NCBI GenBank assembly: GCA_034231615.1
Contig: CM067317.1
Location: 18,334,673-18,398,672, forward strand
DNA length: 64,000 nucleotides
DNA from: Meghimatium bilineatum
Lineage: Eukaryota > Mollusca > Gastropoda > Stylommatophora > Philomycidae
Direction of reading: 5' to 3'
Shown here: piece after piece, positions 10,601-21,384 of the stretch
Layout: each line of letters starts with the position of its first letter
How positions within the stretch are numbered: position 1 is the first letter of the stretch
Program-made: the position numbers and the translations under genes
The notes under the pieces: model-generated
What the model was told of the DNA's origin: nothing
Seen by the model: the letters and a program-made list of their open reading frames with translations, nothing else
The model's database searches: none

Positions 10601-11663
10601 ATTCCAAAATCTAGCAATGGGGCGACTGAAAAGGAACAGCTTTATCCATCAAGCTAAACGACTCCGCAGACAACTTACAGACCTACCTGAAGTTGACAGC
10701 CCCTTAAGGCCTGTACCAGAACAAGCCCTGTGGAGTGAAAGGCATGGAGTGCCAATGTACATTCAGACCCATGTGAAAGGAATACTAAGCGAGGACGAAC
10801 AGAACAGTGTGCAGCGAAGGACAGTCACCCTCAGTTTCCTGGATGAGGAATATCCACAAGATATATGGGTCAAAGTATACACAGATGGGGCAGCACAGAA
10901 TGCCGTGAGGAATGGAGGTGCAGGTGTATATATAGAATATCCACACAAGCCTAGAGATACCATCAGAACACCAACAGGAAAATTCTGCAATAATTATGAT
11001 GCTGAAATCCAGGCAATTAGTGTGGCAGCTAAAAAACTGCTGAACTCCAACTCTGACCTACAGCCTGTGGTATTCCTGACAGATGCAAGGTCAGTGCTTC
11101 ACGCTCTCCAGTCTGGAAAACTAACAGACTTGAAAAAAACTACTTAGCGAATTGTCTTACTAGTATAGGGTAACCATGCAGTGGATACCCTCTCACTGTG
11201 GAATACCAGGAAATGAAAAAGCAGACCAACTGGCTAAGGAAGGTGCTGCCGAAGACCAACCAGATATACCAATCACCTACCATCAGAAAAAACAGATGAT
11301 CAAGTCAATAAGAAAGCCACAAACACCAACACAAGATGACTATCATATTATGAACAGACCAGAACAAGTTATAATTCTACGTCTCAGAACAGGACACAAC
11401 CGACTCCGCAGTCACATGTATACAAAGTTCAAGATTGGCAACACGGCCATGTGTACATGTGGACAGGTAGCACAGAGTGCCAAACATATACTTCAAGAGT
11501 GTTCTGGGCATGAAACGCTGAGGCAGACATATTGGAGAGAGGAAACAACACTGGAATCAAAACTCTATGGGACACTGTATGAACTACAAAAGACAGTGAG
11601 TTTTATTAAGGAGACAGAATTACAGATATAGACATGTTTCAAGTGAACTAAAGAAGAAGAAGA
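7668..11663 (+). mobile_element. LINE-A copy 1, near full length, inserted in polymerase relic
   Basis: A 3,996-bp non-LTR retrotransposon is flanked by ATAACATCAAC (7657-7667) and ATAACAGCAAC (11664-11674), an 11-bp target duplication with one mismatch. Its 5' end aligns exactly with those of copies 2 and 3, and its 3' end is a GAA-triplet tail. It is oriented opposite to the polymerase. The two polymerase halves are in the same frame if the element and one target copy are discounted, so it interrupted an otherwise readable stretch. Confidence 0.9.
7837..11631 (+). pseudogene. LINE-A polyprotein relic (endonuclease, RT, RNase H)
   Basis: Fragmented frames 7837-8367, 8397-9281, 9166-10233, 10230-11147 and 11176-11631 follow the order of the copy 2 protein. 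The endonuclease has QETHLSSD, GDFNRHSQSWG and GSDHRPVF. The RT has SPGADGVSNEM, DLRKAFDKVW, GVPQGGVLSP and YADDLVIW. The RNase H has VYTDGAAQN, FLTDARSVL and WIPSHCGIPGNEKADQLAK, followed by a CTCG...H...C zinc knuckle. Lesions include a deletion near 8367-8390, frameshifts near 9235 and 10110, a stop at about 10453 and a frameshift at about 11135. The RNase H domain downstream of RT points to the I group rather than Jockey proper, which lacks it. Confidence 0.9.
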
Positions 11664-11900
11664 ATAACAGCAACTACGTTTTCATTGAATATTATAGCTT
11701 CTTTAAAATTGGGTTTATTAGTATATTTTTTAACTTCTTTTTCATCACTTAAATGTTTTAAATGGATTCCATTTCTACTGTTCCATTGTTTTTCCATAGA
11801 AAACATGAATCATTAGTTTAAATAAATCTATTTAAAATCTTATTTTGCTTCTTTTTTGTTCTGTATTAAAATCAATATATGGTTTTATTCAAACTTCTTC
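11664..11900 (-). other. Polymerase relic immediately beside LINE-A
   Basis: The stretch reads on minus as the thumb-proximal part of the polymerase, with blocks such as HLKHLSDEKEVKKYT and KPNFKEAIIFNENV, directly before the LINE-A target site. It is listed separately because no long open frame marks it. Confidence 0.7.
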
Positions 11901-12513
11901 TTTAACAGAAATAGATATGTGAACTTTTGTTACTATCAAAAGATCCAAGAGATTCATAATACATTAATAATTTATGATGAATAACATATTTCTTTTTATC
12001 TTTTAGATTTAAGATTAAACATTCAGTTTGTCCAACTTTTTTTTCTACTTTTAAATAATTTAATTGAATCTCACTTAAATCTGTATTTATTGTTAACTTT
12101 TTAGGAACTAATGTTAATTTCCTTGCATTTATTTGATATTTTGAAGCATATTTTACATCACTCTCAACTATACATCCTCTTACTGTTCGCAAATTTGTAT
12201 AGTAATTAAAATCTTCTTAACATTTGAAATCACATGTTGGTAATTTTTGAGACGTTGCACATCCATAAAAATTATTGTAAAAAATTATCCAGATAAAGAT
12301 CCAGAATTATCCAGATTACCCTTATAATTACGTTTATATTTATTATTTGTTTTAATAGAATAATTTCTTTCTTTTTGATGGTTAATATATTTATTATTAG
12401 CTTCAACATATCTTGACACTAATACACCAGAATATCCACCTCTGATTCCTTTTTCAAACATGAATAACATATCAGGATCTGACAAAGTTTTTAATTTTAC
12501 ACCAGTATATTTT

Positions 12514-12573
12514 AATCAACACTCCCACTTAAATGCACACTCCCACTTTAATCCACACTCTCACTTTAATCCA
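12514..12573. repeat. 18-bp triplication inside the polymerase relic
   Basis: Three tandem 18-bp units (CACTCCCACTT core), slightly diverged, lie where the polymerase sequence should pass once from a PGL block to KYTGVKL. The unit length keeps frame, but one unit carries a stop. Local expansion of former coding sequence. Confidence 0.75.
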
Positions 12574-13539
12574 GGAATAGAAAAACAATAACATGGATCA
12601 ATTTTATGGTGCTTTAAATTGAATTCTCTAATCTTCTCCAATGCGTCTGCTAATATTAAAACATATGTTTTTAAATAAATATCACGATAAACTTGAAGTG
12701 TTTTACATTTGAATCATTTCCAAATTCTTTTTTCTTGTTCATATTCTTTTTCAGTTTTTTTTTAAATTGTTAAAGCTGAATAAAAATTGTCAATAAAAGT
12801 TAAACTAGTTTCTTACAATCTTTCTGTAGAATCAATATATTCATACGGATAAATTCCTTTGAATGATATTTCATTGTCATCCTTCTTTTAGTTAAAAGTT
12901 ATATGTTTTAAAGTTTTAAAATAATCATTATTAAAGTATTGTTGAATTATTTTAAAATCTTCATCTAACATACTTCTAGAAATTGTCTCTAATGGATGAG
13001 ATAGAAAGTTACAACTGTCTAAGAATCTCAATGTTCTATAATAACTAGCATATTCAAAGGAAATATAATCTTCAACCGTTTTGCCAAACAGGTTTTTTTT
13101 ATTAAATTCATTTTCATATATCATTATTTCTTCAATCACAAAATGAAAATCATATCTACTTCCATTATGAAAAAAATACTGGAATAATTTCAGAATGTTT
13201 ACCTTCTTTAGTAGGCCTATAACATGATTGACATGCTCTTCCTCTAAATTTTCCATTAAAATGGTGTTGTTCTTTTATTTTAAAATTATACTCTGTAAAA
13301 TCTGTATTACACATGAAACAATTTATATCAAACTCATTTTCCTGATTTTAGTTATTTTACATTAATTACTACAACTACTAGTAACATAAGAACATGGACA
13401 ACGACAGTACAAGATAAACGTAACCGTGTGACAGCTGAAATGGTATGCTTACGCAGAATCCTAGTAATATCGCTAAGAGACAGAGTGAGAAATGAAGACA
13501 TTAGACAAATAACCAGTACCACTCCAATCTTGGAATATA

Positions 13540-14808
13540 CGAGGCGTGTTCAAATGAAAACGGGACTTGTGGATTTATTTAAAAAGTATCATACGCAATT
13601 TAATATTTGCAACGGAATTGAACAAAGCAACCACTTGTGAATAAGAATGCACCTGGGTTCATCAGAAAAAATCTCCGTATGCATTTAGGCAAGCATCCCA
13701 CTGTTTAGGTAGACGTCGAATGCCGTCCGAGAAAAAGTTGCGTGGCTGTTCTCTGAACCATGTGGTCACCGCTGTCTTCACGTCTGCGTCGCTGTTGAAT
13801 CGCTGTCCCTTTAGTGCTTTCTTCAACGGTCCGAACAACTGGAAATCACACGGGGATAAATCGGGACTATAGGCTGGGTGATGAAGAACTTCCCAATTCT
13901 TCTTTGCCAATGTTTCCTGCACAATTTTTGCGACGTGCGGACGAGCGTTGTCGTGGAGAAGAATCACACCTTGAGAAAGTCTGCCTGGTCGCTTAGCCTT
14001 GATGGCCTTATGCAGCTTGTCTAAAGTGCAGTCACCATAACCTTCCCAGCAGAAACCTGTGTCTTGAATTTTTTGGGTTTTGGTGAACCTGGATGTTTCC
14101 ATTGCATGTTGTCAATTTTGCTGCTCGGTTCATAGTGGTGGCACCACGATTCATCACCTGCCACAATGCTCAACAGAAATGCATCACCCTCTGCCCTGTA
14201 ACGCATCAGGTGGTTCAAACTCCACCCCATCCGTTCTTCCTTATGGTGGTCAGTCAACATCCGTGGGACCCACTGTGAACACACCTTCCGATAGTTCAAT
14301 TTCTTCCGAACAACCATGTGGGCTGTCCCAATTGACATATGGAATTCTTCTGCAAGCGAACGAATGCTCCGACGACGGTCAGTCAGTACTGCTTTATCAA
14401 GCACGGCTATGGCTTCTGCTGTTGCAACAATATGCGCCTGACCTGGCCGTGCAAGATCTGCCGTTAACTCACGTCCGTCTTTAAACATACGCACCCACTC
14501 CATCACTCTGGTCCTCGACAAACATTTGTCACCATATGCTGCCTTCATTCTCCGATGAATGTCTACTGCTTGACATCCTTCAAATGAAAGAAACTGGATC
14601 ACAGCACGCTGATTCACTTTGGACGGGTTCGGAATCACACCCGCCATATTGTTAACAGTCTTCTGCAGCACATATGCATGCTGGGAAGATGAACACGTGA
14701 CCGTATGTAAATTATTGGATACTCATTACTAGTGCAAAATGTCATCAATATCAGTGCGCTCTATCACGCGTGGTGTAACAAGTCCCGTTTTCATTTGAAC
14801 ACGCCTCG
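13540..14808 (-). mobile_element. mariner element with intact inverted ends
   Basis: The 1,269-bp element is flanked by TA (13538-13539 and 14809-14810). Terminal inverted repeats of about 30 bp are perfect or nearly so and start CGAGGCGTGTTCAAATGA on each side. The transposase relic is on minus. The well-preserved ends suggest it arrived later than the LINE-F fragment that hosts it. Confidence 0.95.
13662..14671 (-). pseudogene. mariner transposase (D,D34D type), frameshifted
   Basis: The N-terminal frame 14671-14021 carries the helix-turn-helix region (SRTRVMEWVRMFKDGRE) and the first catalytic Asp in VAGDESWCHHYEP. The second frame, ending at 13662, carries LLHDNARPH (second Asp) and YSPDLSPCDFQLFG (third Asp). 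Exactly 34 residues lie between the second and third Asp, giving D,D34D. The two halves overlap in different frames, and the segment between VMVT and the DKLHKAIK block is shorter than in typical mariner transposases, so there is a small internal deletion as well as a frameshift. All three Asp codons survive, but no complete protein can be made from this copy. Confidence 0.93.
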
Positions 14809-15444
14809 TATTAAGAGACAACAGACAAAATGGTTTGCACACATCAGCAGACTACCACCAGACAGCATACCACAGCACGCTATGCTACACAGATACAGCG
14901 AAGACAGACCTAGAGGCCGACCACGAAAAGGATCAACCACCGTAATATAAGAGGCGACAAATTCCACAATATACTCATCACACAAGCAGGCTATATCTAG
15001 AAAGCTCTTCTACCCCTAACGCTGAAAGGCAACAAAGGGCTTAGCGAGTAGATGGAAGAAATGTATTCTGTTTCTAATAAATTATAATAATTTGATTTTA
15101 TATATAAACCATAACTAATAACTTGTTGTTTAAATATGTTACTAGTATATGAGTTGTTAGAATCGGGTTGATTAGCACTTACTGATATATTTTCAGCTTC
15201 CAAATCTGCATACATTACTACACGTAATTTTGAACTAAAATGATGATCTTTACATTATAAAATATTATTACATGTAGAGGGTAATTTAGTTTTACAAAAC
15301 TTGTGATTAATACATTTTTCTTGGTGATTCTTTAATTAATGTTCTGTTTTACAAAAATTCATACAATTTCTACAAACGTAAATTTGATGTTTAGATTTAT
15401 CATATAGAAAATAATTAGATTTCTAATTAAACAGTAATGAGTGC

Positions 15445-15680
15445 TACCATCTCGTTCTAAGTATAGTAAATCATACCATATTGTTCTAAATATAGTAAAT
15501 CATACCATCTTGTTCTAAGTATAATAAATCATACCATCTTGTTCTAAGTATAGTAAATCATACCATCTTGTTCTAAGTATAATAAATCATACCATCTTGT
15601 TCTAAGTATAGTAAATCATACCATCTTGTTCTAAGTATAGTAAATCATACCATCTTGTTCTAAGTATAATAAATCGTATC
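15445..15680. repeat. 29-bp tandem array grown from polymerase coding sequence
   Basis: About eight units of 29 bp (core TACCATCTTGTTCTAAG) show few substitutions. Read on minus, the last unit runs into polymerase sequence (DLLYLERDGSTHYC), so the unit is a piece of the former gene. 29 is not a multiple of three, so growth destroyed the frame. Confidence 0.9.
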
Positions 15681-16189
15681 ATAATGTGAGGGCTTTGTCC
15701 GTCTGTTTTTCTGTTTTCTGTTATTGAAATATATATCTATATAGGGTAAATAGAATACTTATCTTCGGGGTTATTTAATGCACATACATTAATACTAAGG
15801 TTTGGGTTCTGTTTTTACAACTTTGGAATATCTTCTATGTTTACAATATATTTTTAATGTTACTCATATTAATATTAACATTATGGTTTTTATATTTTGT
15901 TACCTTATTATCAATTTCAGGATAAAGTTTTACGAGAATCGACCATAAGAAACATTTATTATCTTGCGTGTTTTTAACATTAATTATATTTGAACTTTTA
16001 AGCGGAGTTGGAATATAAGATGGTGCTGTGAAAAATTGAGTTTTATATGTTTGAACTACTCTTCTTCTTATACCATTAAATACATGTCCACAACCACGTT
16101 CCTGATACTCCTCTACCCATGTTTCAATTGATCTATAATTGAGTTATATTGTATATCAAAGTCATTCATTGATCTTATGATGCCAATGT

Positions 16190-16539
16190 CAATGTCCGAC
16201 TATGGGTAGATCTCGCTAAGATGTGGTGATTCTAAGAGTACGCATTCAATCTGGAAATGTCATCACGCGATGGACGGCAGTGTTGAGTATATGAAAAGAT
16301 ATAGTGGCAACAAAGTTATATTTTTCAAGCACGAGACGGCAGGCAAAAGTGATTTTCATGCTCCAGGACACACAATTTCCTATCACAATTGGCCCCATTC
16401 AAAGAAGGATTCATGACTCACGTGTTGGATACATCCACTTACTCATGCATATCTCAGTATGAGAAAACGCTTAGAATACAGCTCCTCATTGCACACAGGA
16501 AGAGCTTTAAACAAATGTCAGATAGCACATTGCTATATT
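16190..16539. other. Transition from viral remnant to dispersed repeat
   Basis: Base composition becomes more balanced here and viral-like peptide blocks end. A short frame at 16389-16640 reaches into U1. No gene is supported. Confidence 0.4.
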
Positions 16540-17140
16540 TCTCTGATCGAAGCCGTGTTGAGACTCGGACTCTGGATGCTCTTGGCAACGTAGACGAGAA
16601 GCACGTCAATGTCTTCGAGGACACCGCAAACCTAGTCTAACTCGACTGTTGCCGTTGCCCAACCCGTCTCATATTGAAGGAATTGGGTTCAGTACCTTAG
16701 GGCAAAGAGGAGAATGGTGCCTTACACGAGATTTGACCGCCGGTTGGAAAGCACCTAGTTCAGGATAGGCGCAATCTACCTACTACTTTGTTTGATAAGC
16801 GCAATGGTGGAGATTCAAAACACAGACAGCGTCTGGCGATATATTGGAAGGTCATCACGCACGATGAGGTGAGTACGGGAGAAATGCACAGGCCAAATCC
16901 CAAACCCCAACCTGTTTAGTAAAGCAATACATCGTCTAGGAATGTGTATCAACCCTGAGTCTAATTCAATAGTCGCTGTTGCTCAACACGGTTTATACAG
17001 AAGATATTATTTCTGAAACCTAGGGACACGAAGGGTGCTAATGGAATGGTCTTCCTACATGAAAAAGAGCTCACTGGCCGCGAAACACTTCTTCGGAGGA
17101 AATACACACAATACAAACTATCAGCTCTTCTCGTAACATA
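16540..17140 (+). repeat. Unclassified dispersed repeat U1, copy a
   Basis: This matches the reverse complement of about 39395-38880 over some 500-600 bp, for example in the blocks CAACCCTGAGTCTAATTC and GGTAATGGAATGGTNTTCCT-like stretches. No conserved open frame runs through both copies, so I do not call a gene. It could be part of a large DNA transposon or a non-coding repeat. Confidence 0.6.
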
Positions 17141-18056
17141 TACCCTCTCTGAGTTGAAGGCTCCTTTAATAGGCATTGCACTAAGCCGAAAAAGCTGGTC
17201 TCCTGGGAATGAAAGAAATTTATGAGAAACCACCCCACTGCACATAGGAAGTAAGAGCAAATCGCTTGCAATTCCTAGGGAAAGTGGCCAACCAACCATC
17301 CATGACTAGGTATAAAGGGCACAGCCTACTTCGTATGCTATGACCTGTTGTCTGTGTCATTCGTCCTGGCTGATTTAACTCTTCGTATTGTGTATTGATC
17401 ACTCAGCCATTGAATAGCACGGATAAAGTCGAGTTAGTCAAAATAAATGGCTCAGTCCGCAAGCTATAATATCTACAATGGGATGTATGTAGGGACTTAT
17501 TCAAAACTATTTTCTTATTATTGCCATATTTATAGAAAAATATAGTAAATTGTTCTTAGCTCTGAAGTCTAATTTGTAAATGTGTGTTAGTCTTACGGTC
17601 CCCGCACATTTTCCTTGATTGCTTGAGCGTGCAATACAATCGTGTTATTATTGGCCAACAACATACGAGTCTTGCTAAAACCAAGGTTCATATTTAGATA
17701 TCTTATCTTGACTAATGATTGTTTTTCTTCTGAGTTGGGAAACAGTTAACTTCGATATTAATGTTGTCATTTGTTCCAGCTATCCCGAATTTTTTAATTT
17801 TTTTTGCACTACATACGCATGCGTTCTTTCAATAAACGGTATATTATTGTTCATTAAATCAAGTAAAATTTCCCTTTCCTTTGACGGACTTGCATACGAT
17901 TATTCACGACCGTAACCTTACACTAAATATCTTCTACCTAGAACTGTGAGTTTTTACTCACAGACTACACTGTTTGTTTGTTTTTTTAATCTGCACTGTT
18001 TCTGTATTTGTGATATACTTCAATATAGATACATTTTAATAGACTGGCACTGCTGA
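17141..18056. other. No recognisable feature
   Basis: Short frames only, with no motif that I recognise. Some of the first 300 bp may belong to U1. Confidence 0.5.
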
Positions 18057-18165
18057 AGTCGGATGTGTCGGCACAATGGCGCAAATGTAATGGCTACACA
18101 ATATATATATCAGTTTTCTCTACTACATTCTGCTAGAACTTTAGCAGGAGCATTGACTTCCTACG
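18057..18165 (+). repeat. S2 SINE-like fragment
   Basis: Contains GGATGTGTCGGCACAATGG followed by the TACATTCTGCTAGAACT block of the S2 family. The 3' GAA tail is missing. Confidence 0.5.
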
Positions 18166-18339
18166 ATAGATAATCACAGGAAGCTTGGGAACTAAAGCTT
18201 TAAAAATCTGATGTGCGTGTTGGAAGTTCCTATCTGCATGATATCGTCATTTATATTTAAATAGAACAGTTTTTATATATGTTTAAACTTTTTATACGTT
18301 TTAATTTTCTATATTTTATATGTTTTAATTTTCGATATT

Positions 18340-18690
18340 TATGTGTTTTCCCTGTTTCAACATATGGATGCGAGACTTGGACTTTAAACACGTAGATATC
18401 CAAAAGAATAGTCTTTTGAAATGAAGCGCTACAGAAAGATCCTACGAATATCATGGACAGATAGAAGAACATTGAAGTTTTGAAATTGCTGAAACTAAGT
18501 ATAAGCGTGGTATCTAAATACCATCATAAGAAAGAAGCTACAGTATTTTGGACACATAAAGCGACATGATCGTATCGAAAGGCTGATTCTAGAGGTCAGA
18601 GTGTCAGGGGAGAGGAAGACCAGGAAGACGATGGACCAGCGACATCGAAAAATGTGTAAACTTGTCTCTAGGTCTTCAGATGAGGGAAAG
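18340..18690 (+). pseudogene. LINE C-terminal fragment
   Basis: Across several frames one reads YGCETWTLN, MKRYRKILRISWTDR, LQYFGHIKRHDRIERLILE and GERKTRKT. These are the conserved post-RT tail blocks of many insect LINEs. It has multiple stops and frameshifts, is 5'-truncated, and is related to but distinct from LINE-B. Confidence 0.65.
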
Positions 18691-18904
18691 CATTATGATT
18701 TCTCCTACCATTTTTTTTATCTATTTCGATCCTCCTGCAGTGTTATATTATTTTCAAAGCTTTTAATACCCGCACAGATCGAATCATGGCAGACTGAGAC
18801 GTGACCTTCGACAGTACTGTAATACCTTTCAAATACAAAATGTAAACATGAACTGAAAGGACCATTTGCATTTTTTCCGTGCTTTTTGGAAAATCTACCA
18901 ACAA

Positions 18905-18906
18905 AT

Positions 18907-18995
<89 letters not shown>

Positions 18996-19030
18996 ATGTC
19001 TGTCTGTCTGTCTGTCTATATATATATATC
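18905..19030. repeat. (TCTA)n tetranucleotide microsatellite
   Basis: About 25 TCTA units pass into TCTG units and then a short AT run. Confidence 0.95.
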
Positions 19031-19275
19031 AGCGTATAGATAGATAGATTTTGTTGGTCAGTCTTAGTTATTTTTGGCATCGGACTCCAAGTATATAAAT
19101 AATGACCAACGAAAACACGACAATAATCAAAAACGTAACGATTGAAGTTCGAATTAATTATGTACAGAGGTCATGTACTGTCTAAAGTCGTCACAAGTGG
19201 GCCGTCAAGTGATGTAGTTTCCTACAGTTCTTTACTTATCAAATGTTTTACTCCCCCAACTATTGGATAACTACA

Positions 19276-19277
19276 TA

Positions 19278-19336
<59 letters not shown>
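19276..19336. repeat. (GT)n microsatellite
   Basis: About 28 GT units. The Cys/Val-alternating open frame over it (19243-19584) is an artefact. Confidence 0.95.
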
Positions 19337-19337
<1 letters not shown>

Positions 19338-21283
19338 CAAGAATGTTTGTGCCAGTACGTGTGTTTTTGTCTGTACAATGGTACGTGTGTTCCTATCTTG
19401 CAATTGTATCCATCTCTCCAGATTTATATTAACATTTAAACTCGTTTCAATCTATCGAGAATTTCCTTTTAAATTATCCGTATATAAATATGTTTCTATA
19501 CGAACACGGAAAGACAAGAACATCAAACTATCAACTCGCGAGCTACTCAAAGCAGTTCTCACAATTTCTTTCACAGTTCCCTGATTTGCCTCTTCCCTCA
19601 AACACATCCTTCAAATGTATAGACAACACGCTACGTTCTCCCTCTAGCTTTCAGATATAAATACAATTGTGTGTCTAGAGTTTTTCTATTTAATCATGTT
19701 CATTCGCCGTAAATAGCAATTTGAGTCTCAGACATCGATGCTCCAGTTCCGATCTAACTGATCTTGCCTGACGCAACATTCAGTAAGAATGAGCTGCTGC
19801 CCAAAAAAACAGTACACGAAAAGAAATATCGTTGAGAACAATAGAAACTTGGAAAATAGAGAGATAAGTACAGAAGATCCCTGTCTTGAAGATACACGCG
19901 AAGAAAATTGAATTTTGATAGCAGTGGCTCCCAACTTGTTGTCCATGATGAACATTTTAAAGAAATTGTCAATCAATTCATAAAAGCAAAATATATGGGG
20001 AATTCCCTTCTGCATATAATCACTATGCATGCAGTCCGATATTGGTCATGTATAAAGCAGTATGGCTGTGTAGTGTAAACACCCTGCTTCAAGTCCGTGC
20101 CACGTGTGTCAGCATTTTCCGACTATGATAGTAGGGTTTTATATTCTAATACATGCGTTAAACATAACCCTCGACTATATAAGACTTATTGGATAAGAAA
20201 AATCAAGCCTTATAAAGAAAAATCAAGCCATATAAAATTACTAATTTAACTATTTCATTGATTCCTATTGACGTCACACAAAGGAAAATCAGTGACTAAC
20301 ATAAATCACGAGAGTTCTAAAATGACTCATTACGAAGAATTGTTTTAGTCATAAGGTCTTATATTGTAGACTGTCATTGCCTTCAAGCTGGTTTACAAAG
20401 TATTTCCCACAGATTTGCTTTTTATTGAAATGTGGACAGATCTATCTGAACTTTCTTGTTTTATATAAGCGTTACAACTGATCATTTCCAATGTATTGTA
20501 CCTCTTTTTCTCAATAATGGATTGCGTGTCTTGCCGTAATATATTTTACAAAGTCGATATGTGTATTTTAGTAATTCATGGGAGATAATGAATTAATTTG
20601 TTTTCTTCTTGCATTCTTTTTTGTTCCCTCCTGATGTATAGAGGAGTGATGGAACGTTGAATGAATGTGTCTTTGTGCGTTTAATTACTTTGCTCAAACC
20701 AGCACTAATCCTATTTACATATTTAGTAAAAATAAAATTAACAATTCAATAGTTCCTCTTTCAGATTCAGTTGCTATTGCTTGATTTGATCTTGTTTATA
20801 TATCGACAAGCAGCTCGATACAGGAATTATAAACAATAGAAATTACAGCAGCACTAAGGGCATATAATGAAATCAATATACAAATACAAATCTATACTTG
20901 TATTTATTATAAAGTTGTTTCCACTTTTCTGTAAAATAAAGACCGTATTTGAGGCATAGGCATGTACAGATTTGGTTAACAGTCGTTATACAACAGAAAG
21001 TATGTGCTCGAAATTATAAACCAACACCATTTCAGTCCAGGCAGGTCTATAAATGTTCAGTCTCCACCAGCAGATGCGGAAAGGCATTATATCAATGGTT
21101 TACTGCCTTGCTGCTTGAATAACCATTATGCCCAGCACGCATACTGCTCTTCTTTCCCTACGGTTAGTATCGAATTCCCCCCTCCCCTACTCAAAGTCAA
21201 TGTGGTATCAGTCGTAGTTTCCTCATCCATCAGATGTCCTGTAGTGGATTTAGCACAACCACCCTCAGAATAAAAAAGACATA
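19337..21283. other. AT-rich DNA with no recognisable feature
   Basis: Only short, compositionally ordinary frames occur. I see no transposon ends, tandem array or coding motif. Confidence 0.5.
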
Positions 21284-21378
21284 GTGAGAACTCAAAATGT
21301 GAAGTACAGTGAGAACTCAAAATGTGAAGTACAGTGAGAACTCAAAATGTGAAGTACAGTGAGAACTCAAAATGTGAA
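21284..21378. repeat. 25-bp tandem repeat, about 4 units
   Basis: The unit contains GTGAGAACTCAAAATGTGAA. The copies are nearly identical. Confidence 0.9.
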
Positions 21379-21384
21379 TTATAC

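Larger units (their letters stand above)
13375..15050 (+). mobile_element. LINE-F tail in the polymerase relic, split by a mariner
   Basis: The part before the mariner (13375-13539) reads EMVCLRRILVISLRDRVRNEDIRQ. The part after it (14811-15040) reads KWFAHISRLPPDSIPQ..DRPRGRPRK and an ATKG...SRWKK end. Together they form the usual tail of a non-LTR retrotransposon. Polymerase sequence flanks the whole block. I could not define a target duplication. Confidence 0.7.
7010..16170 (-). pseudogene. Protein-primed DNA polymerase B relic, split by two large insertions
   Basis: On minus, in order: 16170-15690 (INVKNTQDNKCFLWS), a 29-bp array, then 15440-15050 (CRNCMNFC zinc-finger-like piece; MYADLEAEN, the ExoI Asp-x-Glu motif). 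A LINE-F fragment with nested mariner follows, then 13375-11664: FNGKFRGRACQSC, NGSRYDFHF (ExoII), FLDSCNFLSHPLE, FKGIYPYEYIDS, FEKGIRGGYS, NNFYGCATSQKLP, KKYVIHHKLLMYY. LINE-A follows, then 7667-7010: SINFNKPIITGMYAFD, FDTGS where the palm DTDS motif is expected, and YDDKRYILAD near the C terminus. Net coding length is about 3.3 kb (roughly 1,090 residues), normal for the family. The DTDS change, many stops and insertions mark it as dead. The family (DNA_pol_B_2, Polinton/adintovirus type) is recognised from several independent motifs. Confidence 0.85.
2410..16190. other. Endogenous Polinton/adintovirus-like DNA virus remnant
   Basis: This AT-rich block holds a capsid relic on plus (4626-7003) and a protein-primed DNA polymerase B relic on minus (16170-7010), arranged convergently, plus unrecognised AT-rich frames on plus at 2507-4621. 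Polymerase B with a double-jelly-roll capsid protein is the hallmark of Polintons, adintoviruses and virophage-like elements. After discounting later insertions and array growth, roughly 6.4 kb of viral sequence remains, well short of a full Polinton (15-20 kb). I could not recognise an integrase, packaging ATPase, protease or terminal inverted repeats. The ends are inferred from where viral-like sequence gives way to LINE-B (2396) and to U1-like DNA (about 16190). Confidence 0.75.

Noticed and set aside
13662-14671. Host SETMAR-like gene
   Set aside because: There is no SET domain or intron structure. It sits inside a TA-flanked mariner with inverted ends.
16389-16640. 83-codon host gene in U1
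   Set aside because: The inverted U1 copy near 39400 does not preserve the frame.
19243-19584. Cys/Val repeat protein
   Set aside because: Product of the (GT)n run.
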